Shown here: in pieces, positions 52,813 through 61,708 of the stretch
Layout of the letters: each line of letters opens with the position of its first letter
How positions within the stretch are numbered: position 1 is the first letter of the stretch
Assembly (NCBI GenBank): GCA_022844405.1
Contig: JALHLV010000010.1
Coordinates: 1-64,000 of the forward strand
Length of the DNA: 64,000 nucleotides
Reading direction: 5' to 3'
DNA from: Sphingomonadales bacterium
GTDB taxonomy: Bacteria; Pseudomonadota; Alphaproteobacteria; SMXS01
Notes under the pieces: model-generated
Told to the model about the DNA's origin: nothing
What the model saw: the letters and a program-made list of their open reading frames with translations, nothing else
The model's database searches: none
Made by a program: the position numbers and the translations under genes

Positions 52813-54051
52813 TTACGCCGGCACGCGGGTCGTCGCCGGGTCCCACACCAGCGGCAGCTCGCGAACGCAACCGACGATGCCGCCCATGCATTCGATCACC
52901 GCGTCCGGCGCCACGCTGAATTCAGGGATGCGCGACAGCCACTCCTCGAGCGTGACGCGTATTTCGACCCGCGCCAACGGCGCCCCCACGCAATGATGCG
53001 GCCCTTTGCCGAAGCCTGAATGCTTGTAGGGTGGCCGGGCGAAATCGACCGTCATGGGGTCGGCGTTTTCCCGATCGTCGAGGCCGTGCAACTGGGTCGG
53101 CAGGACGATCATGTCGTCCTTCTTGAGGGTGACGCCGTGAAAGTCGACGTCGCGCGTGACGAGCCGCCCGATGGTGACCAGCCCATAGCGCCGCACCAGT
53201 TCCTCGACCGCCGCGGGGATCAGGGAATGGTCCGCGGCGAGCCGCCGCCGGTCCTCCGGGTTTCGCGCCAGGTACAGGAACAGGTAGCCCATGAAATTGA
53301 CGACGGTGTCGAGGCCGGCGATCAGGATCTGGGTGATGAAATTGATGCATTCATCGAAGGTCAGCGCGCGGCCTCCGACCTTGGCATTGACGATTTCGCT
53401 GAAGAAGTCGTCGCCGGGGCTGGCCCGGCGCGCCTCGATATAGGGTCCGGCGTAGTCGCTGAACGCCTGCCGTATTTCCTCATAGGTCATGGACCCGTCC
53501 GGGCGCACGAGCTGGTCCGACAGGCGCTTGAGCTTTTTCGCATCGGTGAGCGGCAGGTCGACCATGGCAAGGAAAACCCGCACGGGGAACTGCTCGGCAT
53601 AGGCGGTAATGAGATCGCATGAGCCGGACGTGCGCACCGCCTCGATCAGCTCGACCGAGATCGACCTTATCGTCGCTTCCAGGCCGCGCATCCGGCTTGG
53701 AACGAAGCCGGGGTTGATCACATTCCGGTAGGCACGGTGCTCCGGCGGATCGAGCGTGGTGGGCAGCATGTTATGCAGTTCGCCGATCGAACGGGGCACC
53801 AGGATGATCCGGTTGGAAAATGTCTCGTAGTCGTTGAGCGCCGCGCTCAGGGAGTCGCCTCGCAGCGCGATCCAATGGCCGCCGTTGCGCGGGGTCCACA
53901 TGACATTGTAACGGGACTGGTCCTGGATGGTCTTCCACGCGACATGGAAGTCCGCCGACACGTTCGCCGGGTTGTACATGTCGATGTCGACGACCCGGTC
54001 GTCGGGCACATAGGAGGGCTTGGGCGCGAGACCATGATCTTGCAGGGCCAT
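52813..54051 (-). CDS. Cytochrome P450
   Basis: 412 residues, soluble bacterial P450. The heme-binding loop is FGKGPHHCVGAPLAR (C354). The oxygen-activation I-helix has AGLDT (D248, T249), and EELVRR gives the ExxR pair (E284, R287). An N-terminal PPEHRAYRNVINPGF segment is typical of substrate-binding class CYPs for terpenes, steroids or alkanes. No ferredoxin or reductase gene is adjacent. ATG 54051. Confidence 0.93.
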   Translation of the reverse strand: MALQDHGLAPKPSYVPDDRVVDIDMYNPANVSADFHVAWKTIQDQSRYNVMWTPRNGGHWIALRGDSLSAALNDYETFSNRIILVPRSIGELHNMLPTTLDPPEHRAYRNVINPGFVPSRMRGLEATIRSISVELIEAVRTSGSCDLITAYAEQFPVRVFLAMVDLPLTDAKKLKRLSDQLVRPDGSMTYEEIRQAFSDYAGPYIEARRASPGDDFFSEIVNAKVGGRALTFDECINFITQILIAGLDTVVNFMGYLFLYLARNPEDRRRLAADHSLIPAAVEELVRRYGLVTIGRLVTRDVDFHGVTLKKDDMIVLPTQLHGLDDRENADPMTVDFARPPYKHSGFGKGPHHCVGAPLARVEIRVTLEEWLSRIPEFSVAPDAVIECMGGIVGCVRELPLVWDPATTRVPA

Positions 54052-54206
54052 TCATCTCTCCACTCTGTCGGCAGGGTCCTTTGCCGGCGCCGATCCGACC
54101 GGCTCCCGCGAGGCCATTTGGTCGCATGTTAGAGCAAGGTGGATTTATGCGCCAACGGTCGCGCGTCCGGTGGCGTTGGCCGCGCGAGGGGGAGGGAACC
54201 TGGAAG

Positions 54207-55280
54207 TCAGTCGTCCAGCGGAAAGATCTGCGTTACGTGGCCCATCTTGCGGCCGGGGCGGGCTTCGGTTTTGCCGTAGAGATGCACGAACGTGCTGGGT
54301 TGCGCCTGCCACTCGGGCACCTTCTCGATGTCGTCGCCGATCAAATTGGTCATCACCGCGCGGTGGGTCTGGGTCGTCGGACCCAGCGGCAGGCCGCAGA
54401 TGGCGCGGATGTGGTTCTCGAACTGGCTGGTTTTCGCCCCTTCGATGGTCCAGTGGCCGGAATTGTGCACCCGGGGCGCGGTCTCGTTGACCAGCAGGCC
54501 GCCATCGACGGTCTCGAACAGCTCCACGGTGAGCACTCCGATGTAATCCAGGCCCTCGGCGATCTTGGTGGCGATGGTCTGGGCGCGCTGCTCCAGCCGC
54601 TCGGAGATCAGCGCCGGCGCCGTGGTGCGGAACAGGATGTGGTTGCGGTGCTCGTTCTCGACCACCGGATAGAACTGGATGGCGCCGGACCGGCCGCGCA
54701 CGCAGATGATCGACAGCTCGCGGGTGAACTCGACGAACGCCTCGATGATGCAGGACTGGCCGAGCATCTGGGCGTAGGCCCGGCCCATGTCCTTGCGCTC
54801 GCGGATCAGCACCTGGCCCTTGCCGTCATAGCCGCCACGCTGGGTCTTGAGCACGCAGGGGAAGCCCAGCACCGGCGCCTCGCCGACCAGGTCGTCGAGC
54901 AGCTGCACGGCGGCGAACGGCGTGGTCGGCACGCCGATGCGGTTGAGGAAGGTCTTTTCGTCCAGCCGGTTCTGCGACGTCTTCAGCGCCTGCAGCGACG
55001 GCTGCACCGGCTTGTCCTTGCTGGCGAACAGCACGGTCTGCTGCGGAATGTTCTCGAACTCGTAGGTCATCACATCGACCTTGTCGGCGAACGCCTTCAG
55101 CGCCTCCTCGCGCTTGTAAGGCGCGATGATGGTCTCGTCGGCGACCTGCGAGGCGGGGCTGTCCTCCTCGGGCGTGAAGATGACGGTGCGGTAGCCCAGC
55201 GTCTTGGCCGCCTGCGCCAGCATGCGGCCCAGCTGACCACCCCCGAGGATGCCGATCGTCCCGCCTGGTGCGATGCGCAT
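54207..55280 (-). CDS. purK: N5-carboxyaminoimidazole ribonucleotide synthase
   Basis: 357 residues, ATP-grasp. Starts MRIAPGGTIGILGGGQLGRM; motifs TYEFENIP, FPCVLKTQRGGYDGKGQ, ELSIICVRGR and NETAPRVHNSGHWTIEGA. It carboxylates AIR to N5-CAIR with ATP and bicarbonate. It is the second gene of a purE-purK pair, separated by 8 bp from purE. Confidence 0.95.
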   Translation of the reverse strand: MRIAPGGTIGILGGGQLGRMLAQAAKTLGYRTVIFTPEEDSPASQVADETIIAPYKREEALKAFADKVDVMTYEFENIPQQTVLFASKDKPVQPSLQALKTSQNRLDEKTFLNRIGVPTTPFAAVQLLDDLVGEAPVLGFPCVLKTQRGGYDGKGQVLIRERKDMGRAYAQMLGQSCIIEAFVEFTRELSIICVRGRSGAIQFYPVVENEHRNHILFRTTAPALISERLEQRAQTIATKIAEGLDYIGVLTVELFETVDGGLLVNETAPRVHNSGHWTIEGAKTSQFENHIRAICGLPLGPTTQTHRAVMTNLIGDDIEKVPEWQAQPSTFVHLYGKTEARPGRKMGHVTQIFPLDD

Positions 55281-55288
55281 GGGGCCTG

Positions 55289-55783
55289 CTACGCCTCGTC
55301 GACGGGTTCGGCGGCGACGGAGTCGGTCAGCGCGCGGTGCCAGGCCTCGAGCCGGGACGAGACCGCCTCGTCCATCAGCGCGACGACGCGCGCCGCGAGC
55401 AGCCCGGCGTTCTTGGCGCCCGCCACGCCGATGGCGAGGGTGCCGACCGGTATGCCGCCGGGCATCTGGACGATCGACAGCAGGCTGTCCTGCCCCTTGA
55501 GCGCCTTCGATTCGACGGGCACGCCGAACACCGGAAGGATGGTCATCGACGCGGTCATGCCGGGAAGATGGGCGGCGCCGCCGGCGCCGGCGATGATCGC
55601 CTTCAGCCCGCGGGCGCGGGCCGTCTTGGCGTATTCCACCATGCGGTCGGGCGTGCGGTGCGCCGAGACAATGCGGGTCTCGTAGGGCACGCCAAGCTCG
55701 TCCAGGATGTCGGCGGCATGTTTCATGGTCGCCCAGTCGGACTGGCTCCCCATGATGATCCCCACCAGCGGCTGATCCGCCAT
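55289..55783 (-). CDS. purE: N5-carboxyaminoimidazole ribonucleotide mutase
   Basis: 164 residues. [51 protein letters not shown] and [16 protein letters not shown] are the conserved purE motifs. It moves the carboxyl group of N5-CAIR to C4 of the imidazole. ATG 55783 has GGAAGG about nine bases upstream; a TTG or ATG five codons earlier is unlikely. Class I PurE working with PurK. Confidence 0.95.
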   Translation of the reverse strand: MADQPLVGIIMGSQSDWATMKHAADILDELGVPYETRIVSAHRTPDRMVEYAKTARARGLKAIIAGAGGAAHLPGMTASMTILPVFGVPVESKALKGQDSLLSIVQMPGGIPVGTLAIGVAGAKNAGLLAARVVALMDEAVSSRLEAWHRALTDSVAAEPVDEA

Positions 55784-55879
55784 TACGTTGCCTTCCACTG
55801 GAAAGCGCGGGATTATAGGCGGGAATCCGCCGGTAGCAAGCGCGCGGTTCAGGCGCTACGGGGTGATGCCGGCGCAACG

Positions 55880-56080
55880 TCAGGCGATGATGTCGGGGGT
55901 GAGCTCGCTGCGCACCTTCGCGATCTGGTCCTTGAGGGCCAGCTTGCGCTTCTTCAGCCGCTGCACGCGAATCTGATCTACATGCGCCTGCGTCTGCAGG
56001 GCCAAGATCGACGCGTCCAGATCGCTGTGTTCAATCTCCAACTGGGCCAGTTTGGCTTCCAGCGCCGCTCGATCGATCAT
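55880..56080 (-). CDS. YdcH-family (DUF465) small protein, copy 1
   Basis: 66 residues: MIDRAALEAKLAQLEIEHSD then LDASILALQTQAH and QRLKKRKLALKDQIAKV. Two amphipathic helices separated by a turn; typical DUF465. Role unknown. A second DUF465 gene lies at 57454-57618. ATG 56080. Confidence 0.85.
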   Translation of the reverse strand: MIDRAALEAKLAQLEIEHSDLDASILALQTQAHVDQIRVQRLKKRKLALKDQIAKVRSELTPDIIA

Positions 56081-56156
56081 CGTCCCGTAGAGTCAGAAAA
56101 GTTTCCGCGTGTATGATAACAGCGTAACCGCAAATCCGTGAGCCTTTCAGTCGCCC

Positions 56157-56645
56157 ATGTCTCCTGCCGGCCGTTTCTGGGATTTTTCGTTGTCGGTCTA
56201 TGGCAAGCCTGGCGTCGAGGCCGCGTGCCTGGATCTGCAGGATCGTTTCGGCGCCGACGTGAATCTGGCGCTCTATTGCCTTTGGATCGGCAGGCCACTG
56301 ACGGCCGAGGCCTTGGAACTGGCACTGGAAACGGCGGCGCCGCTGCGCCAGTACATCGACCCGCTGCGCGAGATGCGCCGGTCGCTGCCGAAGGACGCGG
56401 GCGTGCGCGACGCCGTGAGGAAGGCCGAGCTGGCGGCGGAAAAGCTGGAGCAGGACGCGCTCGAGGCGCTGGGTGAGGCGGGGATGCCAAATGTGGAGAC
56501 GGCGGTCGTGAATCTGCGGCTGTATGCGGAGCGGCTGGGGGTCGACGTTGAGGGGTTTCTTGCTGCCTCTAAGTCGCTGATTGACACGGTGAAATTTCAA
56601 CAAACCTCGTCATCCCCGCGCACGCGGGGACCCAGCTCTTCGTAG
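56157..56645 (+). CDS. TIGR02444-family protein with a tail read from a repeat
   Basis: 162 residues. The body (MSPAGRFWDFSLSVYGKPGVE, FGADVNLALYCLWIG, ETVVNLRLYAERLGVD-like) matches TIGR02444, which is usually somewhat shorter. The last 15 residues QQTSSSPRTRGPSSS are translated from the start of the dispersed repeat at 56608, so the native end of the gene was probably modified by the repeat. Function unknown. Confidence 0.78.
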   Translation: MSPAGRFWDFSLSVYGKPGVEAACLDLQDRFGADVNLALYCLWIGRPLTAEALELALETAAPLRQYIDPLREMRRSLPKDAGVRDAVRKAELAAEKLEQDALEALGEAGMPNVETAVVNLRLYAERLGVDVEGFLAASKSLIDTVKFQQTSSSPRTRGPSSS

Positions 56646-56746
56646 GGCACCAGCCCCATTTCCAGATCCCAAGTCTTATCGTGATCGAAGCGCACAAAGG
56701 CCTCGTACCCTGCCCCATCTGGGTTCCCGCGTGCGCGGGAAAGACG
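56608..56746. repeat. Dispersed palindromic repeat abutting a gene end
   Basis: Left unit TCGTCATCCCCGCGCACGCGG continues GGACCCAG; its inner palindrome is CCCCGCG-CA-CGCGGGG. Right unit CTGGGTTCCCGCGTGCGCGG, continued by GAAAGACGG, is the inverted copy. Same family as 2324-2440 (outer GTCATCCCCG). The left unit extends the upstream reading frame. Confidence 0.75.
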
Positions 56747-56766
56747 GTGAGTTTTGAGTTTGGCCC

Positions 56767-57324
56767 CTATTCACGCCACCGGTGCGCCAGCTCGTTGTCG
56801 ATGCCGAACAGGTCGAGGACGCGGCCGACCGAATGGTCGACGATCTGCTGCACGGTTTCCGGGCGCGGGTAGAAGGCCGGCAGGGGCGGCGCGATGATCG
56901 CGCCCATCTCGGTCAGCGCCACCATGGTGCGCAGGTGGCCGAGATGGAGCGGCGACTCGCGCAGCATCAGCACCAGCCGGCGGCGTTCCTTCAGCGTGAC
57001 GTCGGCGGCGCGGGTGAGCAAGGTGGTGGTGACGCCGGTCGCGATCTCCGACATGGAGCGCACCGAGCAGGGCGCGATGGCCATGCCGAGGCCCCGGAAC
57101 GAGCCGGAGGCGATGGCCGCGCCCACGTCGGCTGCCGGATAACAGTGGTCGGCCAATGCCCTGACGCCGGCCGGCTTCAGGTCGGTCTCGTAGCCCAGGG
57201 TCATCTCGGCGGCCTTCGATATGACCAGATGGCTTTCGACGCCGGCCGCCTTGAGCGCCCGCAGCAGGGTGACGCCGTAGATCACGCCCGACGCACCGGT
57301 GATGCCGACGATCAGCTTGTTCAC
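56767..57324 (-). CDS. ubiX: Flavin prenyltransferase UbiX
   Basis: 185 residues. KLIVGITGASGVIYGVTLLRAL is the FMN-binding start; SGSFRGLGMAIAPCSVRSM, RRLVLMLRESPLHLGH and AFYPRPETVQQIVDHSVGRVLD are conserved. It attaches a dimethylallyl group to FMN to make the cofactor for the UbiD decarboxylase. No ubiD in the window. ATG 57324. Confidence 0.95.
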   Translation of the reverse strand: MNKLIVGITGASGVIYGVTLLRALKAAGVESHLVISKAAEMTLGYETDLKPAGVRALADHCYPAADVGAAIASGSFRGLGMAIAPCSVRSMSEIATGVTTTLLTRAADVTLKERRRLVLMLRESPLHLGHLRTMVALTEMGAIIAPPLPAFYPRPETVQQIVDHSVGRVLDLFGIDNELAHRWRE

Positions 57325-57453
57325 ATTGGGGGTTTTGGCCTGTGTGGAGATGCCGGCCTCCGCGTTGCAACCTAGATTAGAATCGTTCTTCCGTGACTCT
57401 GCCGCTGTCGCCGTGATGTAATATACGGGTTAAGCCTGAAGAAGGAGATATTG

Positions 57454-57618
57454 ATGACCAGTGAGGCGCATCTGTCGGCACTCGAGTCAAAACATCATCG
57501 TCTCGAAGACGAAATCAGCGGCGAAATGCATCGCCCCTCGCCGGACCAGATCCGGCTCACCTCCCTCAAACGGGAAAAGCTCCGAATCAAGGAAGAGATC
57601 ACGCGGTTGCAGGACTGA
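57454..57618 (+). CDS. YdcH-family (DUF465) small protein, copy 2
   Basis: 54 residues: MTSEAHLSALESKHHRLEDE, then ISGEMHRPSPDQIRLTSLKR and EKLRIKEEITRLQD. AAGGAGA lies six bases before ATG 57454. It is the short helix-turn-helix shape typical of DUF465 and is under 60 residues, so easily missed. The 129 bp upstream contain a TAATAT -10-like word at about 57418. Confidence 0.88.
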   Translation: MTSEAHLSALESKHHRLEDEISGEMHRPSPDQIRLTSLKREKLRIKEEITRLQD

Positions 57619-57682
57619 TCGTCGGCGCCGTCACCCGGCGGTCCGATGGCCGCCGGGAGGGATCGGTCTGCCTGGCTCCGGT

Positions 57683-58300
57683 CTAGTCGAACGTGATGTC
57701 CGGCTGGGGCATCTTGCCCAGGTCGATGAACGGCTGTTCGCCCATGCCGGGGACGTCGGTCTGCGCCGGGCGCAGCTTGTCGAGGCGCGCGCCGGCGATG
57801 CGAAGCGCGTCGTCCAGTTCCATCTGGCTGCACAGGCCCAAGCTCACCGGATCGGTGGGTTTGAGGTTGGTCATGTTCCAGTGGGAGCGGTTGCGGATCG
57901 ACGCGATGGTCGGCTTGGTCGTGCCGATCAGCTTGCCGACCTGCGCGTCGGTGAGCTCCGGGTGATGGCGCACCAGCCAGGCGATGGCGTCGGGCCGGTC
58001 CTGGCGTTTCGACACGGGCGTATAGCGCGGACCCTTGCGCTTCTTGGCTTCCGGAATCACCGGCTGGTTCAGCGTCAGCCGCTCGGCCGGATCGCCCTCG
58101 CAGCGGGCGATCTCGTCGCGGGTAAGCTGGCCGTTGCCGACGGGGTCAAGGCCAACGATGTTCTGTGCAACCTCGCCGTCGGCGATTCCCTGCACTTCCA
58201 GTTCGTGCAAACCACAGAAATCACCGATCTGACGGAAGGTCAGCTTGGTGTTGTCGACGAGCCAGACAGCGGTTGCCTTGGGCATCAACGGTAGGTTCAT
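57683..58300 (-). CDS. trcR: Cell-cycle transcriptional regulator TrcR (DUF1013)
   Basis: 205 residues: MNLPLMPKATAVWLVDNTKL, TFRQIGDFCGLHELEVQGIADGE, an HTH-like region DAQVGKLIGTTKPTIASIRNRS, and the C-terminal LRPAQTDVPGMGEQP. This is the DUF1013/TrcR family, which controls cell-cycle genes in alphaproteobacteria. ATG 58300, with a TTG one codon upstream. Taxonomically diagnostic. Confidence 0.92.
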   Translation of the reverse strand: MNLPLMPKATAVWLVDNTKLTFRQIGDFCGLHELEVQGIADGEVAQNIVGLDPVGNGQLTRDEIARCEGDPAERLTLNQPVIPEAKKRKGPRYTPVSKRQDRPDAIAWLVRHHPELTDAQVGKLIGTTKPTIASIRNRSHWNMTNLKPTDPVSLGLCSQMELDDALRIAGARLDKLRPAQTDVPGMGEQPFIDLGKMPQPDITFD

Positions 58301-58398
58301 CAATAGTCTCCTGTGCGCCGCATCGGCGCCGACGGGCAGTCAATGCTGGGATGTTCGCCCCTATATAGGCTGAGGCCCGCGCGAAAGAAAGATTTTGT

Positions 58399-59397
58399 CT
58401 AATCGACCTTCAGGATGATCTTGCCGATGTGGACGCTGGATTCGATGCGGCGTTGCGCGTCCGCCGCCTGGGCCAGCGGCAGCACCGAATCGATCACCGG
58501 CGCGATGCGCCCGCTCTCGAACAGCGGCCAGACAGTCGCGTGAACGGCGCGGACGACGGCGCCTTTCTGCTCGGGCGTGCGGGCCCGGAGCGTCGAGCCG
58601 GTGATGGTGAGGCGCTTCAGCATCATCGTGAAGATCGGGATCTGGGCGGTGTTGCCGCCGAGGGCGGCGATGCTGACATGCCGGCCCTCCAGCCGCATGA
58701 TCGACAGGTCGCGGGCCAGGTAGTCGCCGCCCACCATGTCGAGCACCACATCGACGCCGTCGCCGGCCTCGGCCTTGATCACCTCGACATAATCCTCGGT
58801 CTTGTAGTTGATGGCCCGCTTCGCGCCCAGGTCGACGCAGGCCCGGCACTTCTCGGGCGTGCCGGCGGTGGCGTAGACCTCGGCGCCCAGCGCCGCGGCC
58901 AGCGCCACGGCGGCGGTGCCGATGCCCGACGAGCCGCCATGCACCAGCAGCCGCTCGCCAGGCTGCAGCCGGCCGCGCTCGAACACGTTGGTCCAGACGG
59001 TGCAGAACGTCTCCATGACCGCCGCACCCTGCTCGAAACTGAAGCCTTTCGGCAGCTTCAGCGCCTGGACGGCGGGCACGGCGCAATAGGTAGCATAGCC
59101 GCCGCCCGCGAGCAGCGCGCAGACCCTGTCGCCGACCTTGAAGCCGGTGACGCCGTCGCCGACGGCCGCGACCTCGCCCGCGCATTCCAGGCCCATGATC
59201 TCGGACGAGCCCTTGGGCGGCGGATAGTGGCCCTCGCGCTGGGCGGCGTCGGCCCGGTTGATCCCGGCGGCGCGCACCCGGATAAGGATCTCGCCCGCCT
59301 GCGGCGCGGGCACCGGCACGTCCCGCAGCGCCAGGTTCTCCGGGCCGCCGAAGCTGGTGATGACGATGGCCGGCGCGGTCTTGGGCAGGTCGGACAT
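58399..59397 (-). CDS. NAD(P)H-quinone oxidoreductase, zinc-independent MDR
   Basis: 332 residues. GroES-like domain with AAGINRADAAQREGHYPPPKG and GLECAGEVAAVGDGV; Rossmann domain with LLVHGGSSGIGTAAVALA; C terminus SSVHIGKIILKVD. The enoyl-reductase TP53I3/PIG3 group matches the MGLECAGEV style. It reduces quinones with NADPH. ATG 59397. Paralogous in class but not closely similar to 13696-14667. Confidence 0.9.
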   Translation of the reverse strand: MSDLPKTAPAIVITSFGGPENLALRDVPVPAPQAGEILIRVRAAGINRADAAQREGHYPPPKGSSEIMGLECAGEVAAVGDGVTGFKVGDRVCALLAGGGYATYCAVPAVQALKLPKGFSFEQGAAVMETFCTVWTNVFERGRLQPGERLLVHGGSSGIGTAAVALAAALGAEVYATAGTPEKCRACVDLGAKRAINYKTEDYVEVIKAEAGDGVDVVLDMVGGDYLARDLSIMRLEGRHVSIAALGGNTAQIPIFTMMLKRLTITGSTLRARTPEQKGAVVRAVHATVWPLFESGRIAPVIDSVLPLAQAADAQRRIESSVHIGKIILKVD

Positions 59398-59460
59398 TCT
59401 GGATATCCTCGTTTTCGAGTAAGCTCGCGGCACCTTACCAATGACGAACAGGAGGACAAG

Positions 59461-59652
59461 GTGGATTTGGACGACCTGCCCCGCCCGCGCCCGGCCGGCG
59501 CCGCCGATCTGGCCAGGGAAGTGCTCGACAATCTGTCGCTTTATGAACTGAAGGAGCGCATCGCACTGCTCGAGGCCGAGATCGCGCGCACCAGAAAGCT
59601 GATGGAATCCAAGGAATCCAGCCAGTCCGCGGCGGCCAAGCTGTTCAAGTAG
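59461..59652 (+). CDS. DUF1192-family small protein
   Basis: 63 residues: VDLDDLPRPRPAGAADLAREVLDNLSLYELKERI in two pieces, then a coiled-coil ALLEAEIARTRKLMESKESS and a tail SAAAKLFK. The family is a short coiled-coil protein of alphaproteobacteria with unknown function. GTG 59461 has GGAGGAC just upstream. The candidate small RNA follows 60 bp later. Confidence 0.88.
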   Translation: MDLDDLPRPRPAGAADLAREVLDNLSLYELKERIALLEAEIARTRKLMESKESSQSAAAKLFK

Positions 59653-59712
59653 CGGAAAGCGCAAATCCGGCTGCCGTTAATCTGCCGTTAAGGTTCACCC
59701 GCATAGAGTGAC

Positions 59713-59798
59713 GTCATCAGATCGGCATCACCCCTCCCTTGGCCGGTCTGATGACTCCCCCAGACTTGGCCGCTCAGGCATTGCCGAGCGGCCTTTTT
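59713..59798 (+). ncRNA. Candidate small RNA with CUCCC motifs (copy 2)
   Basis: A 13-bp hairpin GTCATCAGATCGG/CCGGTCTGATGAC (59713-59725 with 59743-59755) carries a loop CATCACCCCTCCCTTGG, followed by an unpaired CTCCCCCAGACTTGG and a terminator hairpin GGCCGCTC/GAGCGGCC with an inner GGC/GCC and CTTTTT. The second half aligns with 14840-14884. -10 TAGAGT at 59704-59709 is weak, so it may be an independent RNA or the 3' end of the DUF1192 transcript. Confidence 0.6.
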
Positions 59799-59814
59799 CT
59801 TGCGAAATCTCCTG

Positions 59815-61050
59815 CTACAGCGCCTCGCCCTTCAGCAGCCGCGGCAGCGTGCCCACCGTGCCGCGCGCGTGCTGCATGAAGAAGCGCTTCAGAGGTTCGA
59901 TGCGGTTGACCATGGCGAGGCCGGCGTCGCGCAGCAGGCGGATGGGGGCGACGTCATTGGTGAACAGGGCGTTGAGGCTGTCGGTGACGGCGGCCAGGGT
60001 CAGCGTGTCGATGCGCCGCCAGCGGTCGTAGCGCTCCAGCACCAGCGGCGAGCCGATGTCGAGGCCGAGCCGCGCGGTATCGACCAGCAGTTCGGCCAGC
60101 GCCGCCACGTCGCGCCAGCCCAGATTGAGGCCCTGGCCGGCGATGGGATGGATGCCGTGGGCGGCGTCGCCCACCAGCGCGAGTCGGTCGGCGCAGAACC
60201 GCTCGGCCACATGCACCGCGTAGGGATAGGAAAAGCGCGGGCCGACGGCGCGCACCGTGCCGAGGAAACCTTCCATGCGCCTGGCGATCTCGACGTCGAA
60301 CGCGTCGTCGTCGAGCGCGAGCATGGCCTTGGCCACATGATGCTTCTCGCTCCACACCAGCGACGAGCGCCGGCCGGCGATCGGCAACACGGCGAACGGC
60401 CCGGCGGGCAGGAACCGCTCGTGGGCGATGCCGAGATGGTCCTTCTCGTGCTCGATGGTGGTGACGATGCCGGTTTCGGCATAGTCGTGCCCCAGCACCT
60501 TGATGCCCGCCGCCTCGCGCAGCGGCGATTTCCGCCCGTCGGCCGCCACCACCAGCGACGCGCGCAGCGCACCGTGGCCGCCGAAATGGACGGTGGCGCC
60601 GCCAGGATGCGGGTCCATGCGATCGACCGTGGCGGGATAGTGCAGGTGGACCGTGCCCAGATCCTGGATCGTCCTGAGCAGCCCGAGCCTGATGTGCCGG
60701 TTCTCCACCAGATAGCCGAACGGCTCGCTGCCGAGCGCCCTGTGGTCGAAATTGAGGAACACCGGCGCGGCGCCATCGGTCACCCTGATGTCCAGGATCG
60801 GCTGGGCATGGGCTTCCATGTGCCGCCAGGCGCCGATCGCCTCGAGCAGGCGCCACGAGGCATAGGCGATGGCTGTCACCCGGCCGTCGAAGCCGGCATC
60901 GACCGTGGCGTCCAGACTGGCCCGCTCGGCGACGGTAACGTCGAGGCCGGCGCGGCCGAGCGCCACGGCAAGGCTGAGACCCGCGAGGCCGCCGCCGACG
61001 ATCAGCACGTCGGTGCGCGGACACGGAGCAGGCGCGTGGGTCGAGGTCAT
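59815..61050 (-). CDS. UbiH/UbiF-family FAD-dependent hydroxylase
   Basis: 411 residues. FAD motif DVLIVGGGLAGLSLAVAL near the N terminus, ADGRKSPLRE in the middle and GDAAHGIHPIAGQGLNLGWRD near residue 285 are the hallmarks of ubiquinone-ring hydroxylases of the flavin monooxygenase family. UbiH, UbiF and UbiI cannot be separated by eye. ATG 61050 is chosen; ATG 61062 is in frame. With COQ9 it suggests ubiquinone synthesis. Confidence 0.86.
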   Translation of the reverse strand: MTSTHAPAPCPRTDVLIVGGGLAGLSLAVALGRAGLDVTVAERASLDATVDAGFDGRVTAIAYASWRLLEAIGAWRHMEAHAQPILDIRVTDGAAPVFLNFDHRALGSEPFGYLVENRHIRLGLLRTIQDLGTVHLHYPATVDRMDPHPGGATVHFGGHGALRASLVVAADGRKSPLREAAGIKVLGHDYAETGIVTTIEHEKDHLGIAHERFLPAGPFAVLPIAGRRSSLVWSEKHHVAKAMLALDDDAFDVEIARRMEGFLGTVRAVGPRFSYPYAVHVAERFCADRLALVGDAAHGIHPIAGQGLNLGWRDVAALAELLVDTARLGLDIGSPLVLERYDRWRRIDTLTLAAVTDSLNALFTNDVAPIRLLRDAGLAMVNRIEPLKRFFMQHARGTVGTLPRLLKGEAL

Positions 61051-61242
61051 GAGCCAAACCATGGACGGCGAGGCAATATGTTGTCCATCCCCATCACCCG
61101 CCTAATCTTTGATCAAAATGCAGTCAGCCTGATAAAATTGCACATTTTGTAATCATTTCGTCTGTCCGGCATGCTGCGGCGCACTATCGGGGCAATTTAG
61201 AAATACGTTATTACGCAATATCTTAGACATAAATTTCAAGTT

Positions 61243-61258
61243 TGGCACGGTTCTTGAC
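61243..61258 (+). promoter_or_regulatory. Sigma-54 promoter of glnK-amtB
   Basis: TGGCACG-GTTC-TTGAC is a near-consensus -24/-12 element; the 15-nt core TTGGCACGGTTCTTG is identical to that before the second amtB. It sits 89 bp before glnK in an AT-rich stretch with TTGCAC and GCAC-N7-GCAA words at 61138-61195 that could be NtrC half sites, none convincing. Confidence 0.85.
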
Positions 61259-61271
61259 TCTAGCGAGATAG

Positions 61272-61685
<414 letters not shown>

Positions 61686-61708
61686 CAAGATTAGGGAGAA
61701 CTAATCCT

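Noticed and set aside
61130-61200. NtrC binding sites upstream of the glnK promoter
   Set aside because: Only partial matches (TTGCAC, GCAC-N7-GCAA) were found, and none reaches GCAC-N7-GTGC; I do not list them as sites.
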